From the NCBI GenBank assembly GCA_947166405.1, contig CAMVEA010000006.1, positions 1 to 39,504 of the forward strand: a stretch of 39,504 nt of DNA. Direction: 5' to 3'. The notes below the pieces were generated by a model. That model ran no database searches. It was not told the origin of the DNA and worked only from the letters and a program-made list of their open reading frames with translations. Below, piece after piece: positions 14,398 through 23,367 of the stretch. This DNA comes from an uncultured Candidatus Saccharibacteria bacterium (lineage in GTDB: Bacteria; Patescibacteriota; Saccharimonadia; Saccharimonadales; Saccharimonadaceae). A program made the position numbers and the translations under genes. The first letter of the stretch is position 1. The number at the start of each line of letters is the position of its first letter.

Positions 14398-15669
14398 TCA
14401 AAAATTCAATCGCGCCTCTAAGCCATTTATCACAGCCTTCTCCACCGACGACACTGCCGCAAATCCCTTCACCCCCGACCCTGCAAACTCCCGTGCCAGC
14501 TCAATCATCCGGAATTTATCGATTGATTTAATCAAATTAGGCATATTATCATATCGCTCCACTGCCTCATTCGTAAAGTATCCCTCCGCATAATAATCCG
14601 CAATCTGCCCTACCGTCTGCGCCCCCATCTGAAATCTACCAAGCGCGTACGATTTCGCCGCCAGAAAGTCCATATCCATAATCTCACCATTCAATGTCTT
14701 CATTAACTCCGTCTGAATCAATTCAAACAAGGCCTCCGCATTTTCCACATTTACCTCCCCATCAAAATCCCAATATGAATTATGCGCATTGCTCGCTACC
14801 GAAGACCCCATCCCGTACACCAACCCCCGCTTCCTCGCCGCTCCAAAAATCTTCGAATTCGTCGTTCCATTCAATATATGATTAAGGCAACTCATCGCAA
14901 ACACTTCACTCGGCTCCAAATGTCTCGGCGTCACTAGAGAAAACCCAAACGTAATATTCGATGCATCCTTCCGTCGAATCGACACTGCCTCCGACGAGTG
15001 TAAATCAGTCAACGGTATTTCGAACTTTCGCCCCTCTTTGAGATCCCACTCCTCAAGCATCTTCATTATTTTATGCTTACGCCCTTTAAGCCGCCCCACA
15101 ATTATAAACATCATATTCTTCGCGGTATGCGTCCGTCGATAATGCTCACGAATGTCCTTCAACTCAATATTTGAAATCGTCTTCAATCGCTCCGGCAAAT
15201 CCAAAATATCCTCCCCCACCGCTTGCTGCACTCTCGGCCACAACAAACGATAATAATCATTCATATATCCAGTAAGCTCGCTTCGCACATTTGCCTTCTC
15301 AGATTTCAGCTCATCTTCATTAAATCTCGGCTCGCATATCGACACTCGTTGCAACTCCATAATCCGCTCCCACTCAAAATCCGCACACTCCGTCTCATAG
15401 CATACCGAAATATCCGAAGTCCATGCATTATGATATGCCCCATTTTTCGTAAATTCCGCCTCAAAAGCCTGCTCGTCACGATATTTCGCATTCGCCCCAA
15501 ACGCCAAATGCTCGACCAAATGCGGAATTTCATACACATCTTTCTTCTTAGCATACATCATACCTGCCCTGAATTGTATCCTAGTAGCCATCACGCTAGC
15601 CCCAGGCACATCAACAAGAAGCCCCTTCGCCCCATTCTTCAAAGTAATTTCTTCAACTGAATGCTTCAT
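14398..15669 (-). CDS. M16-family zinc metallopeptidase
   Basis: M16 peptidases (pitrilysin/insulinase/processing-peptidase family) use an inverted zinc motif HxxEH. Here it is HLVEH (His50, Glu53, His54), with the third ligand probably Glu131, 77 residues after His54 as in pitrilysin. The 423 residues contain one catalytic half and the inactive C-terminal half with KRGLVYGMGSSV (about 285-296), which matches single-domain-pair bacterial enzymes. No signal peptide is seen. The ATG follows an ideal AGGAGG site. It lies 35 bp after secA on the same strand and is probably co-transcribed with it. It may degrade peptides or presequences. Confidence 0.9.
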   Translation of the reverse strand: MKHSVEEITLKNGAKGLLVDVPGASVMATRIQFRAGMMYAKKKDVYEIPHLVEHLAFGANAKYRDEQAFEAEFTKNGAYHNAWTSDISVCYETECADFEWERIMELQRVSICEPRFNEDELKSEKANVRSELTGYMNDYYRLLWPRVQQAVGEDILDLPERLKTISNIELKDIREHYRRTHTAKNMMFIIVGRLKGRKHKIMKMLEEWDLKEGRKFEIPLTDLHSSEAVSIRRKDASNITFGFSLVTPRHLEPSEVFAMSCLNHILNGTTNSKIFGAARKRGLVYGMGSSVASNAHNSYWDFDGEVNVENAEALFELIQTELMKTLNGEIMDMDFLAAKSYALGRFQMGAQTVGQIADYYAEGYFTNEAVERYDNMPNLIKSIDKFRMIELAREFAGSGVKGFAAVSSVEKAVINGLEARLNF

Positions 15670-15704
15670 GTATACCTCCTGTCACACCACCCTAATACCT
15701 AAAG

Positions 15705-18521
15705 TTACTTCCGCTTCGACTTCTTCTTTTTCTTCGTATTGGATTTCTTCTTCGAACTACCATGCTTCAATACAGCTCCCCTAGCCATCCCAGCCCCAGG
15801 TGTCTTTTTCTTAAACTCATCATCCAGATTCTTCTCTCCAGCAGAAATCTCATTCACGCCTCGTTCTGTCTGCGACTCCGCCATCTTAGTAAGCTCTGAT
15901 TCATACTCCTCACCATCCATCACGTCATCATCAGCCGCCTCCGAAGGAGTAATCGTGAGTAATATCTTCAACACTTCTTCACGCAAGTTCCTCTGTAATC
16001 CATCAAAGAGCTTCTGTGATTCCGAACGATACTCCACCAATGGATCTCTCTGTCCCACGCTCCGCCAGTGAATCCCCTCGCGCAGATGCTGCATATTCTC
16101 AAGATGCTGCATCCACAGCGTATCAAGCACCTTAAGATAAACCTCACGCTCCACTTTTCGCATTATCTCAGAGCCAAACTTCTCCTCTTGCTTAGCATAG
16201 GCAGATTCTACCGCCTCCAACGCATGCTTATAACGTTCCTTCTCTTTCCGCATCACTCCAATCCCATGAATCAAATCATCGTCAAAATCAAATACAGCCT
16301 TGAATTCCTCATCAAATTTCTTATTGACTCGCGATGAGAACTCAGTTAAAGTCTTTACCTCCTCACGCATCAAGCGTTTAATTTCCGGTTCGATATTTTC
16401 ACCCTCAAGAATCTTTCGTCGTATCATATATACAACTTTACGATGACGATTGATAACATTGTCGTACTGCACTACATTTTTACGCGAATCAAAGTTAAAT
16501 CCCTCAATTCTCTTCTGTGCCGCCTCCAAGGTCTTAGATATCGAACGTGTCTGTATCGGCATATCATCCGCTACTCCTAACCTCGTCATCAACATCTTAA
16601 CTCTGTCACCTTGGAAAATCCTCATCAAATCATCTTCACAACTCACAAAGAATTGTGTCGTGCCAGGATCGCCCTGTCGTCCACCACGACCACGAAGCTG
16701 ATTATCTACTCGCCTCGAGTCATGTCGCTCCGAGCCAATCACTACAAGTCCACCAAGCTCCTTCACACCTTCACCGAGCTTAATATCTGTACCACGACCC
16801 GCCATATTCGTAGCCAGCGTAATCGCTCCCTTCTCGCCAGCTTTCGCGACAATCGCTGCCTCACGCTCATTATTTTTTGCATTCAAAATCTCATATGGCA
16901 ACCCAAACTGATCCAAATATCTCGCAATCTCCTCATTATTCGCAATAGAACCAGACCCCACAAGCACAGGCTGCCCCTTCTCATGATATTTTGCTATCTC
17001 CTCAGCAATTGCTTTTAGCTTCGCCTCTTTTGTCTTATAAATCAAATCATCCTTATCTACACGCGCAATTGGCTTATTTGGTGGAATCTGAATCACATCT
17101 AACGCATATATCTGCTGAAATTCTTCCGCTTCCGTAAATGCCGTACCAGTCATACCAGACAACTTCTTATAAAGCCGGAAAAAATTCTGAAACGAAATCG
17201 TAGCAAGCGTCATCGATTCTTGCTTTACTGCCACACCTTCCTTCGCCTCAATAGCTTGATGTAGCCCCTCGTTATAACGTCGCCCTTGCATCAATCGTCC
17301 AGTATGCTCATCCACAATAATCACTTCACCAGAATTCGTCACCACATAATCCTTGTCACGCTTAAACACAACCTCCGCTCTAATCGCCTGTTCCAAATGA
17401 TATACTAGTGGCGTATGCTTAGTCGAATATATATTATCTACGCCGAGTATATCTTGCACTTTTTCAATACCCTTATCCGTCAACGTCACCGAACGTCGCT
17501 TCTCATCAAAGATATAATCATCTGGCGTCAACCTTGCTGCCACCTTTGCAAATTGATAATACTGTTCAGGATTATCACCCGCTGGAGCTGAAATAATCAA
17601 TGGCGTCCTCGCTTCATCAATCAAGATAGAGTCTACCTCATCCACAATTGCAAAATTTAATTCTCTCTGCCTCAAATACTGCACCTCAGAAGCCATATTA
17701 TCACGCAAATAATCAAAACCAAATTCATTATTAGTACCATAGGTAATATCAGCCGCATAAGCCTCTTTCCTCGTACAAGGCTTCAAATGACGGAACCGCT
17801 CGTCTTCATGCTCTTCATTCTCATACTCTGCATCATAAATATACGACGCCTCATTAACTATCACGCCGACAGACAGTCCCAAGAAGTCATATACTGGACC
17901 ATTCCATCCCGCATCGCGTTGCGCCAAATAATCATTCACTGTCACTACATGTACTCCACGCCCAGTCAAGCCATTAAGATACGCAGGCAACATCGCCACC
18001 AAGGTCTTACCTTCACCAGTCTTCATCTCAGCAACAGCACCTTCATTAAGCACCATGCCACCAATCAATTGCACATCATACGGCCGCATCCCAAGCACAC
18101 GCTTCGAAGCTTCCCTCGCCACCGCAAATGCTTCCGGCAAAATCTCGTTCAAGATTTTCGTGTCATCCGCCACCTTTTTCTTTTTGCGACCAGCCTTACC
18201 GCTCACTTTCGCTTCCCCTTCATCGTTCCGAACTTGCTTTAATGCTTTATCAATCCGCTCCTTAAATTCCACTGTCTGTGCCTTAAGCTCATCGTCACTC
18301 ATCGCCTCATACTTCGACTCCATTTTCGCAATCTCTTGAGCCCTCTTCCAAAGTCTCCGTAGGATTTTCTTCTGCGCATCACCGAACACCCCCTGCAAGA
18401 ATTTTTGCAAAGCAGTCCTATCCGCCAACTTATCGGTTGGCTTCTTTTCTTTCTTTACTCTTGGTTTTTTTGCATGAGCATCAGCCTTCACAGCCGCATC
18501 AGCCTTATCGGTTTTTTTCAT
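15705..18521 (-). CDS. secA: Preprotein translocase ATPase SecA
   Basis: SecA drives Sec-dependent export by ATP hydrolysis at the SecYEG channel. The 938 residues show Walker A MKTGEGKT (166-173), DEVDSILIDEARTPL (294-308) and GRGGRQGDPG in the second motor domain. The N-terminus carries about 30 extra basic residues (KADAHAKKPRVKKEKK) before the normal start, and a Lys-rich insert lies at 105-118. The C-terminus ends in a poly-Lys tail (SKKKSNTKKKKKSKRK) instead of the zinc-binding SecB/ribosome domain. GGAGG precedes the ATG and a TATGCTATAAT promoter lies just before it. It exports the surface proteins encoded in this window. Confidence 0.97.
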   Translation of the reverse strand: MKKTDKADAAVKADAHAKKPRVKKEKKPTDKLADRTALQKFLQGVFGDAQKKILRRLWKRAQEIAKMESKYEAMSDDELKAQTVEFKERIDKALKQVRNDEGEAKVSGKAGRKKKKVADDTKILNEILPEAFAVAREASKRVLGMRPYDVQLIGGMVLNEGAVAEMKTGEGKTLVAMLPAYLNGLTGRGVHVVTVNDYLAQRDAGWNGPVYDFLGLSVGVIVNEASYIYDAEYENEEHEDERFRHLKPCTRKEAYAADITYGTNNEFGFDYLRDNMASEVQYLRQRELNFAIVDEVDSILIDEARTPLIISAPAGDNPEQYYQFAKVAARLTPDDYIFDEKRRSVTLTDKGIEKVQDILGVDNIYSTKHTPLVYHLEQAIRAEVVFKRDKDYVVTNSGEVIIVDEHTGRLMQGRRYNEGLHQAIEAKEGVAVKQESMTLATISFQNFFRLYKKLSGMTGTAFTEAEEFQQIYALDVIQIPPNKPIARVDKDDLIYKTKEAKLKAIAEEIAKYHEKGQPVLVGSGSIANNEEIARYLDQFGLPYEILNAKNNEREAAIVAKAGEKGAITLATNMAGRGTDIKLGEGVKELGGLVVIGSERHDSRRVDNQLRGRGGRQGDPGTTQFFVSCEDDLMRIFQGDRVKMLMTRLGVADDMPIQTRSISKTLEAAQKRIEGFNFDSRKNVVQYDNVINRHRKVVYMIRRKILEGENIEPEIKRLMREEVKTLTEFSSRVNKKFDEEFKAVFDFDDDLIHGIGVMRKEKERYKHALEAVESAYAKQEEKFGSEIMRKVEREVYLKVLDTLWMQHLENMQHLREGIHWRSVGQRDPLVEYRSESQKLFDGLQRNLREEVLKILLTITPSEAADDDVMDGEEYESELTKMAESQTERGVNEISAGEKNLDDEFKKKTPGAGMARGAVLKHGSSKKKSNTKKKKKSKRK

Positions 18522-18551
18522 TAATAGCCTCCAAACAGAATTATTTCCCCT

Positions 18552-18557
18552 ATTATA
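18552..18557 (-). promoter_or_regulatory. -10 box of secA
   Basis: TATGCTATAAT, 30 bp before the ATG, gives a short leader of about 24 nt containing GGAGG. It lies between hpf and secA. Confidence 0.65.
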
Positions 18558-18562
18558 GCATA

Positions 18563-18925
18563 TTATCCCCGTTTTCGGAAGATATTTTTCAGACTTCTTT
18601 TTTGGCGATGTGGCTGCACTTCAAGCTTATACCGCCTTATCTGCCCCATTAGCTTCGCCTCCACAAGATCCACCCCAGCAAACACATTCGTACATTCGTC
18701 TCGAGCCGCAATCACTTTACCCCCAGTTAATTCCATCGCTGCCGACACTTCGTACTTCTCCCCCTTACTCTTACCAATCGACTCCACTACAATATTACAC
18801 ACTACATCTTTCTTAAAACCCTTCGGCAAATATCTATCGAGCTTTCCAACACGCTTCTCGACATATTTTCGCAAAGGTTCCTCTACCTTATAATCATTTC
18901 CTGTTATTTCAATTTTTTCTATCAT
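18563..18925 (-). CDS. hpf: Ribosome hibernation-promoting factor (short form)
   Basis: HPF/RaiA proteins bind the 30S decoding region and silence ribosomes in poor growth. The 120 residues follow the family pattern: an N-terminal MIEKIEITGNDYKVEEPLRKYVEKRVGKLDRY, the NIVVESIGKSKGEKYEVSAAM strand region, and the helix AARDECTNVFAGVDLVEAKLMGQI, then a basic tail (HRQKRSLKNIFRKRG). The C-terminal dimerisation domain of long HPF is absent, so it resembles the short YfiA/RaiA type. AAAGGAGG stands just before the ATG. The gene is 9 bp after serS and probably shares its transcript. Confidence 0.93.
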   Translation of the reverse strand: MIEKIEITGNDYKVEEPLRKYVEKRVGKLDRYLPKGFKKDVVCNIVVESIGKSKGEKYEVSAAMELTGGKVIAARDECTNVFAGVDLVEAKLMGQIRRYKLEVQPHRQKRSLKNIFRKRG

Positions 18926-18934
18926 TTTCCTCCT

Positions 18935-20179
18935 TTATAATTCTTGTTTACCATTTAAATACGGCCGCAATGCTTTCGGCACTCTAAACTTCCCATCTAC
19001 AGTAGCAAAATTTTCCAACATCACCACAAGCGCTCGCGCCAGCGGAATCGCCGTCCCATTCAGAGTATGCACAAATTCCACCGTCCCATCCTTGCGCCGT
19101 ACCCTCACATTGCAAGCTCTCGCCTGAAAATCAGTACAGTTACTGCACGAAGTAATCTCTTGATACTTCTGGTTTACTGGAGACCAATACTCCATATCAT
19201 ACTTCTTCGCCGCCGGCGCACCAAGGTCTCCCGCTGCAATGTTAATCACATGATAAGGCACCTCAAGCCCCTGCCAAATCTCCTCTTCAATCGCTAGAAT
19301 CTTCTCATGAATCTCCTTACTCTGCTCTGGCAAACAAAACGCATACATCTCCAACTTATTAAACTGATGCACTCTAAATAATCCTCGCGTATACTTACCA
19401 GCCGCCCCAGCTTCCTTCCTAAAACACGGCGAATACCCCGCATAAAACAATGGCAACTTATCCTCATCGATAATCTCATCCATATGATATCCCGTAAGAG
19501 GCATCTCCGCCGTCGCAATCATCGCGAGGTCCTCGCCCTCAATAAAGTACTCGTCCGACTGCTCCGAGCTACGCGGATTAAACCCACAGCCTTCAAGCAC
19601 TCTACTCGACACCATATCTGGCACCGTCATAAATGTAAACCCATGCTCGAGCACCTTCGATAATCCATATTGAAGCAGTGCATTCTCAAGCAATGCTAAA
19701 CCATCTTTCAAATAATAAAACTTCGCTCCTGCTACCTTCGCACCCCGCTCAAAATCCACCCAATCCCGACTCGTAGCATAATCCAAATGGTCTACGCCCT
19801 TAGTATGGTTCTTGCCCCACTTCTTTACCTCCACCGAACATTCCTCACCCCCTAGCGGCACATCCTCAAAAATAACATTCGGAACTCGTTTAAGCAACTC
19901 ATTCACCTCTGCCTCAGCCGAAGCAAGCGCCTGTTCTTTCTCCGATAATTCCTCTTTTACCGCCTTCCCTTCAGCTATCAGCTTATCAGACGGCTTACCT
20001 CCCTTCATCTTACCTGCAATTTCATTACGCCTCCGCCTCAAATCCTCGACTTCCACCAAGATAGCCTTCCGCTTATCATCCAGCTTCAAAAGCTCCTTAA
20101 TATTAATATCATACCCCTTTTCTTTTGTTGATTTCTCCACCAAATCAACATTTTCACGTATAAATTTCACATCTAACAT
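18935..20179 (-). CDS. serS: Seryl-tRNA synthetase
   Basis: SerRS charges tRNA-Ser and supplies the tRNA used for selenocysteine where that exists. The 414 residues begin with MLDVKFIRENVDLVEKS and the two-helix coiled-coil arm (about 30-110) that grips the long variable arm. Class II motif 2 is FRKEAGAAGKYTRGLFRVHQFNK (about 252-274) and motif 3 is NGTAIPLARALVVMLEN (about 374-390). Length is normal. A TGATATAAT box ends 9 nt before the ATG, so the mRNA is probably leaderless. hpf follows directly. Confidence 0.96.
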   Translation of the reverse strand: MLDVKFIRENVDLVEKSTKEKGYDINIKELLKLDDKRKAILVEVEDLRRRRNEIAGKMKGGKPSDKLIAEGKAVKEELSEKEQALASAEAEVNELLKRVPNVIFEDVPLGGEECSVEVKKWGKNHTKGVDHLDYATSRDWVDFERGAKVAGAKFYYLKDGLALLENALLQYGLSKVLEHGFTFMTVPDMVSSRVLEGCGFNPRSSEQSDEYFIEGEDLAMIATAEMPLTGYHMDEIIDEDKLPLFYAGYSPCFRKEAGAAGKYTRGLFRVHQFNKLEMYAFCLPEQSKEIHEKILAIEEEIWQGLEVPYHVINIAAGDLGAPAAKKYDMEYWSPVNQKYQEITSCSNCTDFQARACNVRVRRKDGTVEFVHTLNGTAIPLARALVVMLENFATVDGKFRVPKALRPYLNGKQEL

Positions 20180-20188
20180 ATTACCCCA

Positions 20189-20194
20189 ATTATA
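20189..20194 (-). promoter_or_regulatory. -10 box of serS-hpf, leaderless start
   Basis: TGATATAAT ends 9 nt before the serS ATG at 20179. Confidence 0.6.
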
Positions 20195-20319
20195 TCATTT
20201 TTTCATTAAAAACGTCTAAAAATTAACCATATTTATACTCTATACACCAACCCACCCCTATTTTACACATATCACATCACCAGAGCATTCAATAATCACA
20301 CAGTCCCAAAAGCCATGCT

Positions 20320-21108
20320 CTACCGCTCAAGTTTTTTGTACAAATTATCCCAATCCGTCAACCCCAAATCTCCAGGCCTCGCATCCACCAATACGCCAAT
20401 CTCCCCCATAATCACCTTCAATCTCTCCACATCAGCCATCCCCGCCAAATTATGCACAAGCTTCTTCCTCGGACTAGCAAATCCCCTTCGAATCAGCTCA
20501 AACACCTCATCACTCACCACCGGGCCAGTAACAAACGGCTCCATCACCACCACTTGCGAGTCTACCTTCGGTGGCGGCGTAAATTCATGTGCCGGCACAA
20601 TAACCCCCGCCTGTACTCTCGCCCGATTTTTCACAAATAACGACAACACTGTCTCCTTATTCGACACAATCCTCTCCGCCACTTCCTTCTGTATCAAAAT
20701 CACCACCCTATCAGGTAGTCGCTCTGCCGTCAACACCTTCTCGATTATCGGCGATGTTATATAATACGGGATATTTCCAGCCACCACATACGGCTCATTC
20801 AGACGCGAAAAATCATATTCCAAAATATCGCCATGCACCACTTCCAAATTCGTCCCAGGAAATGACGCCGGCAAATTCTTCGCCAACCTATCGTCATACT
20901 CTATCGCTATCACCTTATCAAATCGCCGAAGTAGCGATGTAGTCAAATATCCAAGCCCCGGGCCAATCTCCACGCAAAGCGGTCTTTTTTCCAAGCCTAC
21001 CCCTGTTTTTTCGGCGATTCCATACGCGCTATAATCAGCGATTTTCTCCAAAATTTCACGGTTTTTCAACCAATTCTGCCCAAGAGATTTTTTGTTTTTT
21101 AAGCCCAT
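20320..21108 (-). CDS. rsmA: 16S rRNA (adenine1518/1519-N6) dimethyltransferase KsgA
   Basis: KsgA dimethylates two adjacent adenines in helix 45 of 16S rRNA late in 30S assembly. The features are SLGQNWLKN (about 7-15), motif I VEIGPGLGYLT (about 45-55), the catalytic AGNIPYYITSPI (about 115-126) and FTPPPKVDSQVV (about 178-189), followed by the full C-terminal helical domain ending DLGLTDWDNLYKKL. The start at 21108 is preferred over the upstream ATG at 21165 because GGAGG lies 7 nt before it and the protein then begins at the family's usual place. It is the canonical paralog of the reduced protein at 8030-8629. Confidence 0.94.
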   Translation of the reverse strand: MGLKNKKSLGQNWLKNREILEKIADYSAYGIAEKTGVGLEKRPLCVEIGPGLGYLTTSLLRRFDKVIAIEYDDRLAKNLPASFPGTNLEVVHGDILEYDFSRLNEPYVVAGNIPYYITSPIIEKVLTAERLPDRVVILIQKEVAERIVSNKETVLSLFVKNRARVQAGVIVPAHEFTPPPKVDSQVVVMEPFVTGPVVSDEVFELIRRGFASPRKKLVHNLAGMADVERLKVIMGEIGVLVDARPGDLGLTDWDNLYKKLER

Positions 21109-21133
21109 AATAATTCCTCCACAATCATAAACC

Positions 21134-21159
21134 AAAACGAACGCCCTCGAATGCGTTCG
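21134..21159 (-). terminator. Terminator after the Rpf-like gene
   Basis: CGAACGC/GCGTTCG (7 bp perfect) followed by TTTTGGTTT on the minus strand, 25 bp after the stop codon at 21184. Confidence 0.75.
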
Positions 21160-21183
21160 AAACAAGTATTAACATATCCCCCA

Positions 21184-22221
21184 TTAGTACCATCCATGCG
21201 AATACCACCAATTAGCGGCCTGGCTCCACCCTCCATATCGTCCATTAACATAACCAATCATCCACTTAATCTGCGTAATAGGGTTCGTCTCCCAGTCAGC
21301 TCCATAGGCCGCCATCTTAGTGCCAGGCAATGCCTGCGGTATTCCATACGCTCCCGAATGAGCGTTTCGCGCATCTACTCTACAGCCACTCTCGTGATAT
21401 ATCAAATCCACCGCTGTAGCGAGATCAGCCTCGCTCACTCCCGCTTGACGAGCCCAATCCGCACAAGTACCCGAAGCCGGTGGCAAAGACCTCTTCGCTC
21501 CCACTGCAGTAACACGCGCCACAGGCTCGCGCACCACTTCTTCCTTAACCGCCTCGCGTGACACCTCAACATTGTCTACATACAACACATTATAATATAC
21601 ACGCTTCATACCCACTTCACCTAATTGACGAATCTCAGATTTGCCATTTTCCATTGCTTCATCCTTAACCGTTTCCTCAGTATAAGGTATCTCCACTTCC
21701 TCAGTTATTGTCCGTCCACCATTGCGAGTAAGCTCATACACGGTCGCTGCGCCATTCTCCAAAAACCCAGCATTCGGCACCATTGCCACTTCATCACCAT
21801 CATATACAGTCAATCCTGCCTCCTTAGCTATCACCTTAGCATCATAGCTTGCCGTCATCAAATACTTATCAACTAATCCATCCTTCACTACCACAGGTCG
21901 TGCACGATATATATTTATATGGTAATTATCAGCATTAATATCAGTCTCAATACCTGGGTCCACAATATCACCATCCCCCACTTCAATTCCAGCCCTCTCA
22001 AGAGCCTCGCCCACAGTGTGTGCTTCAGTCTTGACAGTTAACTTATCTCCACCATCATGAAAGGTTACATATTTAGCTTCCTCAACCACAAAACTCTCAT
22101 CTTCATCTCCCTGAGCATAAGTAGTCATATGCTTCGACATCACAAAACAAGCAACTATTAATAACAAACTAGCCACTGCTACACAAATCATAGCTTGATC
22201 GAATCTTCTCGAAAGCTTCAT
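21184..22221 (-). CDS. Rpf-like secreted protein: DUF348 x2, G5, lysozyme-like domain
   Basis: The 345-residue protein has a signal anchor (about 8-28). Two DUF348 ubiquitin-like repeats follow (from YVTFHDGGDKLTVKTEAHTVGEAL and from YLMTASYDAKVIAKEAGL), then a G5 domain (about 165-235, ending VVREPVARVTAVG) and a C-terminal transglycosylase-like domain with the probable catalytic Glu in YHESGC and the motif AYGIPQALPGTKM. This order is typical of resuscitation-promoting-factor and YabE-like muralytic proteins. The start at 22221 (MKLSRRF) lies 7 nt after a TATGGTATAAT box, so the mRNA is leaderless; the upstream ATG at 22248 precedes that promoter. Role: wall remodelling. Confidence 0.9.
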   Translation of the reverse strand: MKLSRRFDQAMICVAVASLLLIVACFVMSKHMTTYAQGDEDESFVVEEAKYVTFHDGGDKLTVKTEAHTVGEALERAGIEVGDGDIVDPGIETDINADNYHINIYRARPVVVKDGLVDKYLMTASYDAKVIAKEAGLTVYDGDEVAMVPNAGFLENGAATVYELTRNGGRTITEEVEIPYTEETVKDEAMENGKSEIRQLGEVGMKRVYYNVLYVDNVEVSREAVKEEVVREPVARVTAVGAKRSLPPASGTCADWARQAGVSEADLATAVDLIYHESGCRVDARNAHSGAYGIPQALPGTKMAAYGADWETNPITQIKWMIGYVNGRYGGWSQAANWWYSHGWY

Positions 22222-22228
22222 ACATACA

Positions 22229-22234
22229 ATTATA
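22229..22234 (-). promoter_or_regulatory. -10 box of the Rpf-like gene, leaderless start
   Basis: TATGGTATAAT ends 7 nt before the ATG at 22221. Confidence 0.7.
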
Positions 22235-22253
22235 CCATACATAACCAAAATAT

Positions 22254-22277
22254 AAAAGCCTCATTTTACAATAAGGC
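22254..22277 (-). terminator. Terminator of the candidate small RNA
   Basis: GCCTTAT/ATGAGGC (7 bp, one wobble, 6-nt loop) followed by TTTTATATTTT on the minus strand. No CDS ends here; it closes the transcript starting near 22416. Confidence 0.75.
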
Positions 22278-22416
22278 TCATATACACATTTTCTAGGTGG
22301 CAGAAGCAAATATTAACCAAAATAACTCTACACTCTCCACCCAGTCATTTATCCTACCGATAAACGATTTTACACACTTCCTCGATTCAGACTTCTCTCA
22401 ATGCAAGTCCGAACCT
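22254..22416 (-). ncRNA. Candidate stand-alone small RNA, about 160 nt
   Basis: A complete transcription unit without a coding gene: a promoter at 22423-22450, a terminator at 22254-22277, and three stems between. The first stem (22405-22415/22384-22394, 11 bp) begins at the predicted 5' end. The second (around 22340-22365) pairs ATCGTTTATC with GATAAATGA. The third pairs GGTGG with CCACC. The downstream Rpf-like gene has its own promoter after the terminator, so this is not its leader. The size is like 6S RNA, but I cannot match it to 6S, SRP, RNase P or tmRNA signatures. Confidence 0.6.
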
Positions 22417-22422
22417 ACTTTT

Positions 22423-22450
22423 ATTTTAGCATAGCCATATTGTTTGTCAA
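22423..22450 (-). promoter_or_regulatory. Promoter of the candidate small RNA
   Basis: TTGACA (22445-22450) and TAAAAT (22423-22428, with TATGC extension) are 16 bp apart. A TTTTCCACA DnaA-box-like word lies at 22484-22492 behind it. Confidence 0.7.
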
Positions 22451-22616
22451 TATTGTTTTTTTACTTTTTTTATTATTTAATAGTTTTCCACAAGCAACCC
22501 CATACAACAGAGGTAAGTTTACAAAAACCGAACACAATAATCTTGACAAACCACAATAATATTGTAATCTAATAGTCATAATTATAATAAAATCCATTTT
22601 GCATTAAAAAATATGA

Positions 22617-22622
22617 TATAAT
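22617..22622 (+). promoter_or_regulatory. -10 box of the CPxC membrane protein gene, leaderless start
   Basis: TATGATATAAT ends 7 nt before the ATG at 22630. A possible second promoter with TTGACA at about 22552 lies further upstream. Confidence 0.65.
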
Positions 22623-22629
22623 ACTAAAC

Positions 22630-23367
22630 ATGAATTGGAGGAAATGGTTAGATGGTTTCGTGCTTGCAGGCAAAGGCATCCTGCTCGCCACCAAAGAAAA
22701 GCGCTTCTGGTACGGTTTTGTCCCAAGTTTTCTATTCTTCGGATTACTGATGAACCTACTCGCCGGCGGCTTTAGCAAATTCGAGCTAATGGGTATCTTA
22801 GGCTTCCCCCAGAACCTCCAGATCATCGGTAGTAGTTTTCTTGCAATTTTCGGCATTGGCCAGCCATTTCTTGACTGGTTACCAATCTTCGCTATCTGCA
22901 TCCTGCAGGGAGCTCTAATCGGACTAATTACCCTACTCTGGAACAAGAAACGTCAACAAAGCACCGATTCCACCAACGCTGCCAACCTCGAGAAAGCCGG
23001 CATCATTACAGGCCTAATTGCTCTTGGCGCCGGATGTCCTACATGTGGCACCACCCTCCTTACCCCACTTCTAGGCGCGATTTTCTCTACCGGAGGCCTC
23101 GCAGTCACAGGCGCTATATCAGTTACTGTCACAGCACTTGCAATCACAATAGCCATTTTATCTCTTAAGCGCCTCGGCGAAGAGACATATGTTATAATAA
23201 TCAATGAAAAATACCTTGCCCGTCATCGAGCACCTCAATCATCCAGCACTCCTCAGCCAGCCAAATCTTCCAAGCCCAATCAATCATCACATCAGCCAAC
23301 CACCCACCGCAAATCTAAATCTAAAAAAACTACAACTAAAAAGGAGAATCATGAAAAAAACCTTTAG
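22630..23367 (+). CDS. Polytopic membrane protein with a CPTC motif
   Basis: The 245-residue protein has about five hydrophobic segments (about 27-47, 60-75, 83-104, 124-150, 157-178) and a Lys/Ser/Thr/Pro-rich cytoplasmic-looking tail of about 55 residues. A CxxC pair (Cys136, Cys139 in AGCPTCGTT) sits at a membrane segment. The next gene, overlapping by 17 bp, encodes a DsbA-like thioredoxin. A role as the quinone- or thiol-linked partner that reoxidises or reduces that protein is therefore plausible, like DsbB or CcdA, though it belongs to neither recognisably. It is leaderless from its own promoter. Confidence 0.75.
   Translation: MNWRKWLDGFVLAGKGILLATKEKRFWYGFVPSFLFFGLLMNLLAGGFSKFELMGILGFPQNLQIIGSSFLAIFGIGQPFLDWLPIFAICILQGALIGLITLLWNKKRQQSTDSTNAANLEKAGIITGLIALGAGCPTCGTTLLTPLLGAIFSTGGLAVTGAISVTVTALAITIAILSLKRLGEETYVIIINEKYLARHRAPQSSSTPQPAKSSKPNQSSHQPTTHRKSKSKKTTTKKENHEKNL

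Noticed and set aside
22484-22492. TTTTCCACA DnaA-box-like word (also on the reverse strand at 35069-35077) as a replication origin
   Set aside because: Single boxes only, no cluster and no dnaA or dnaN nearby.
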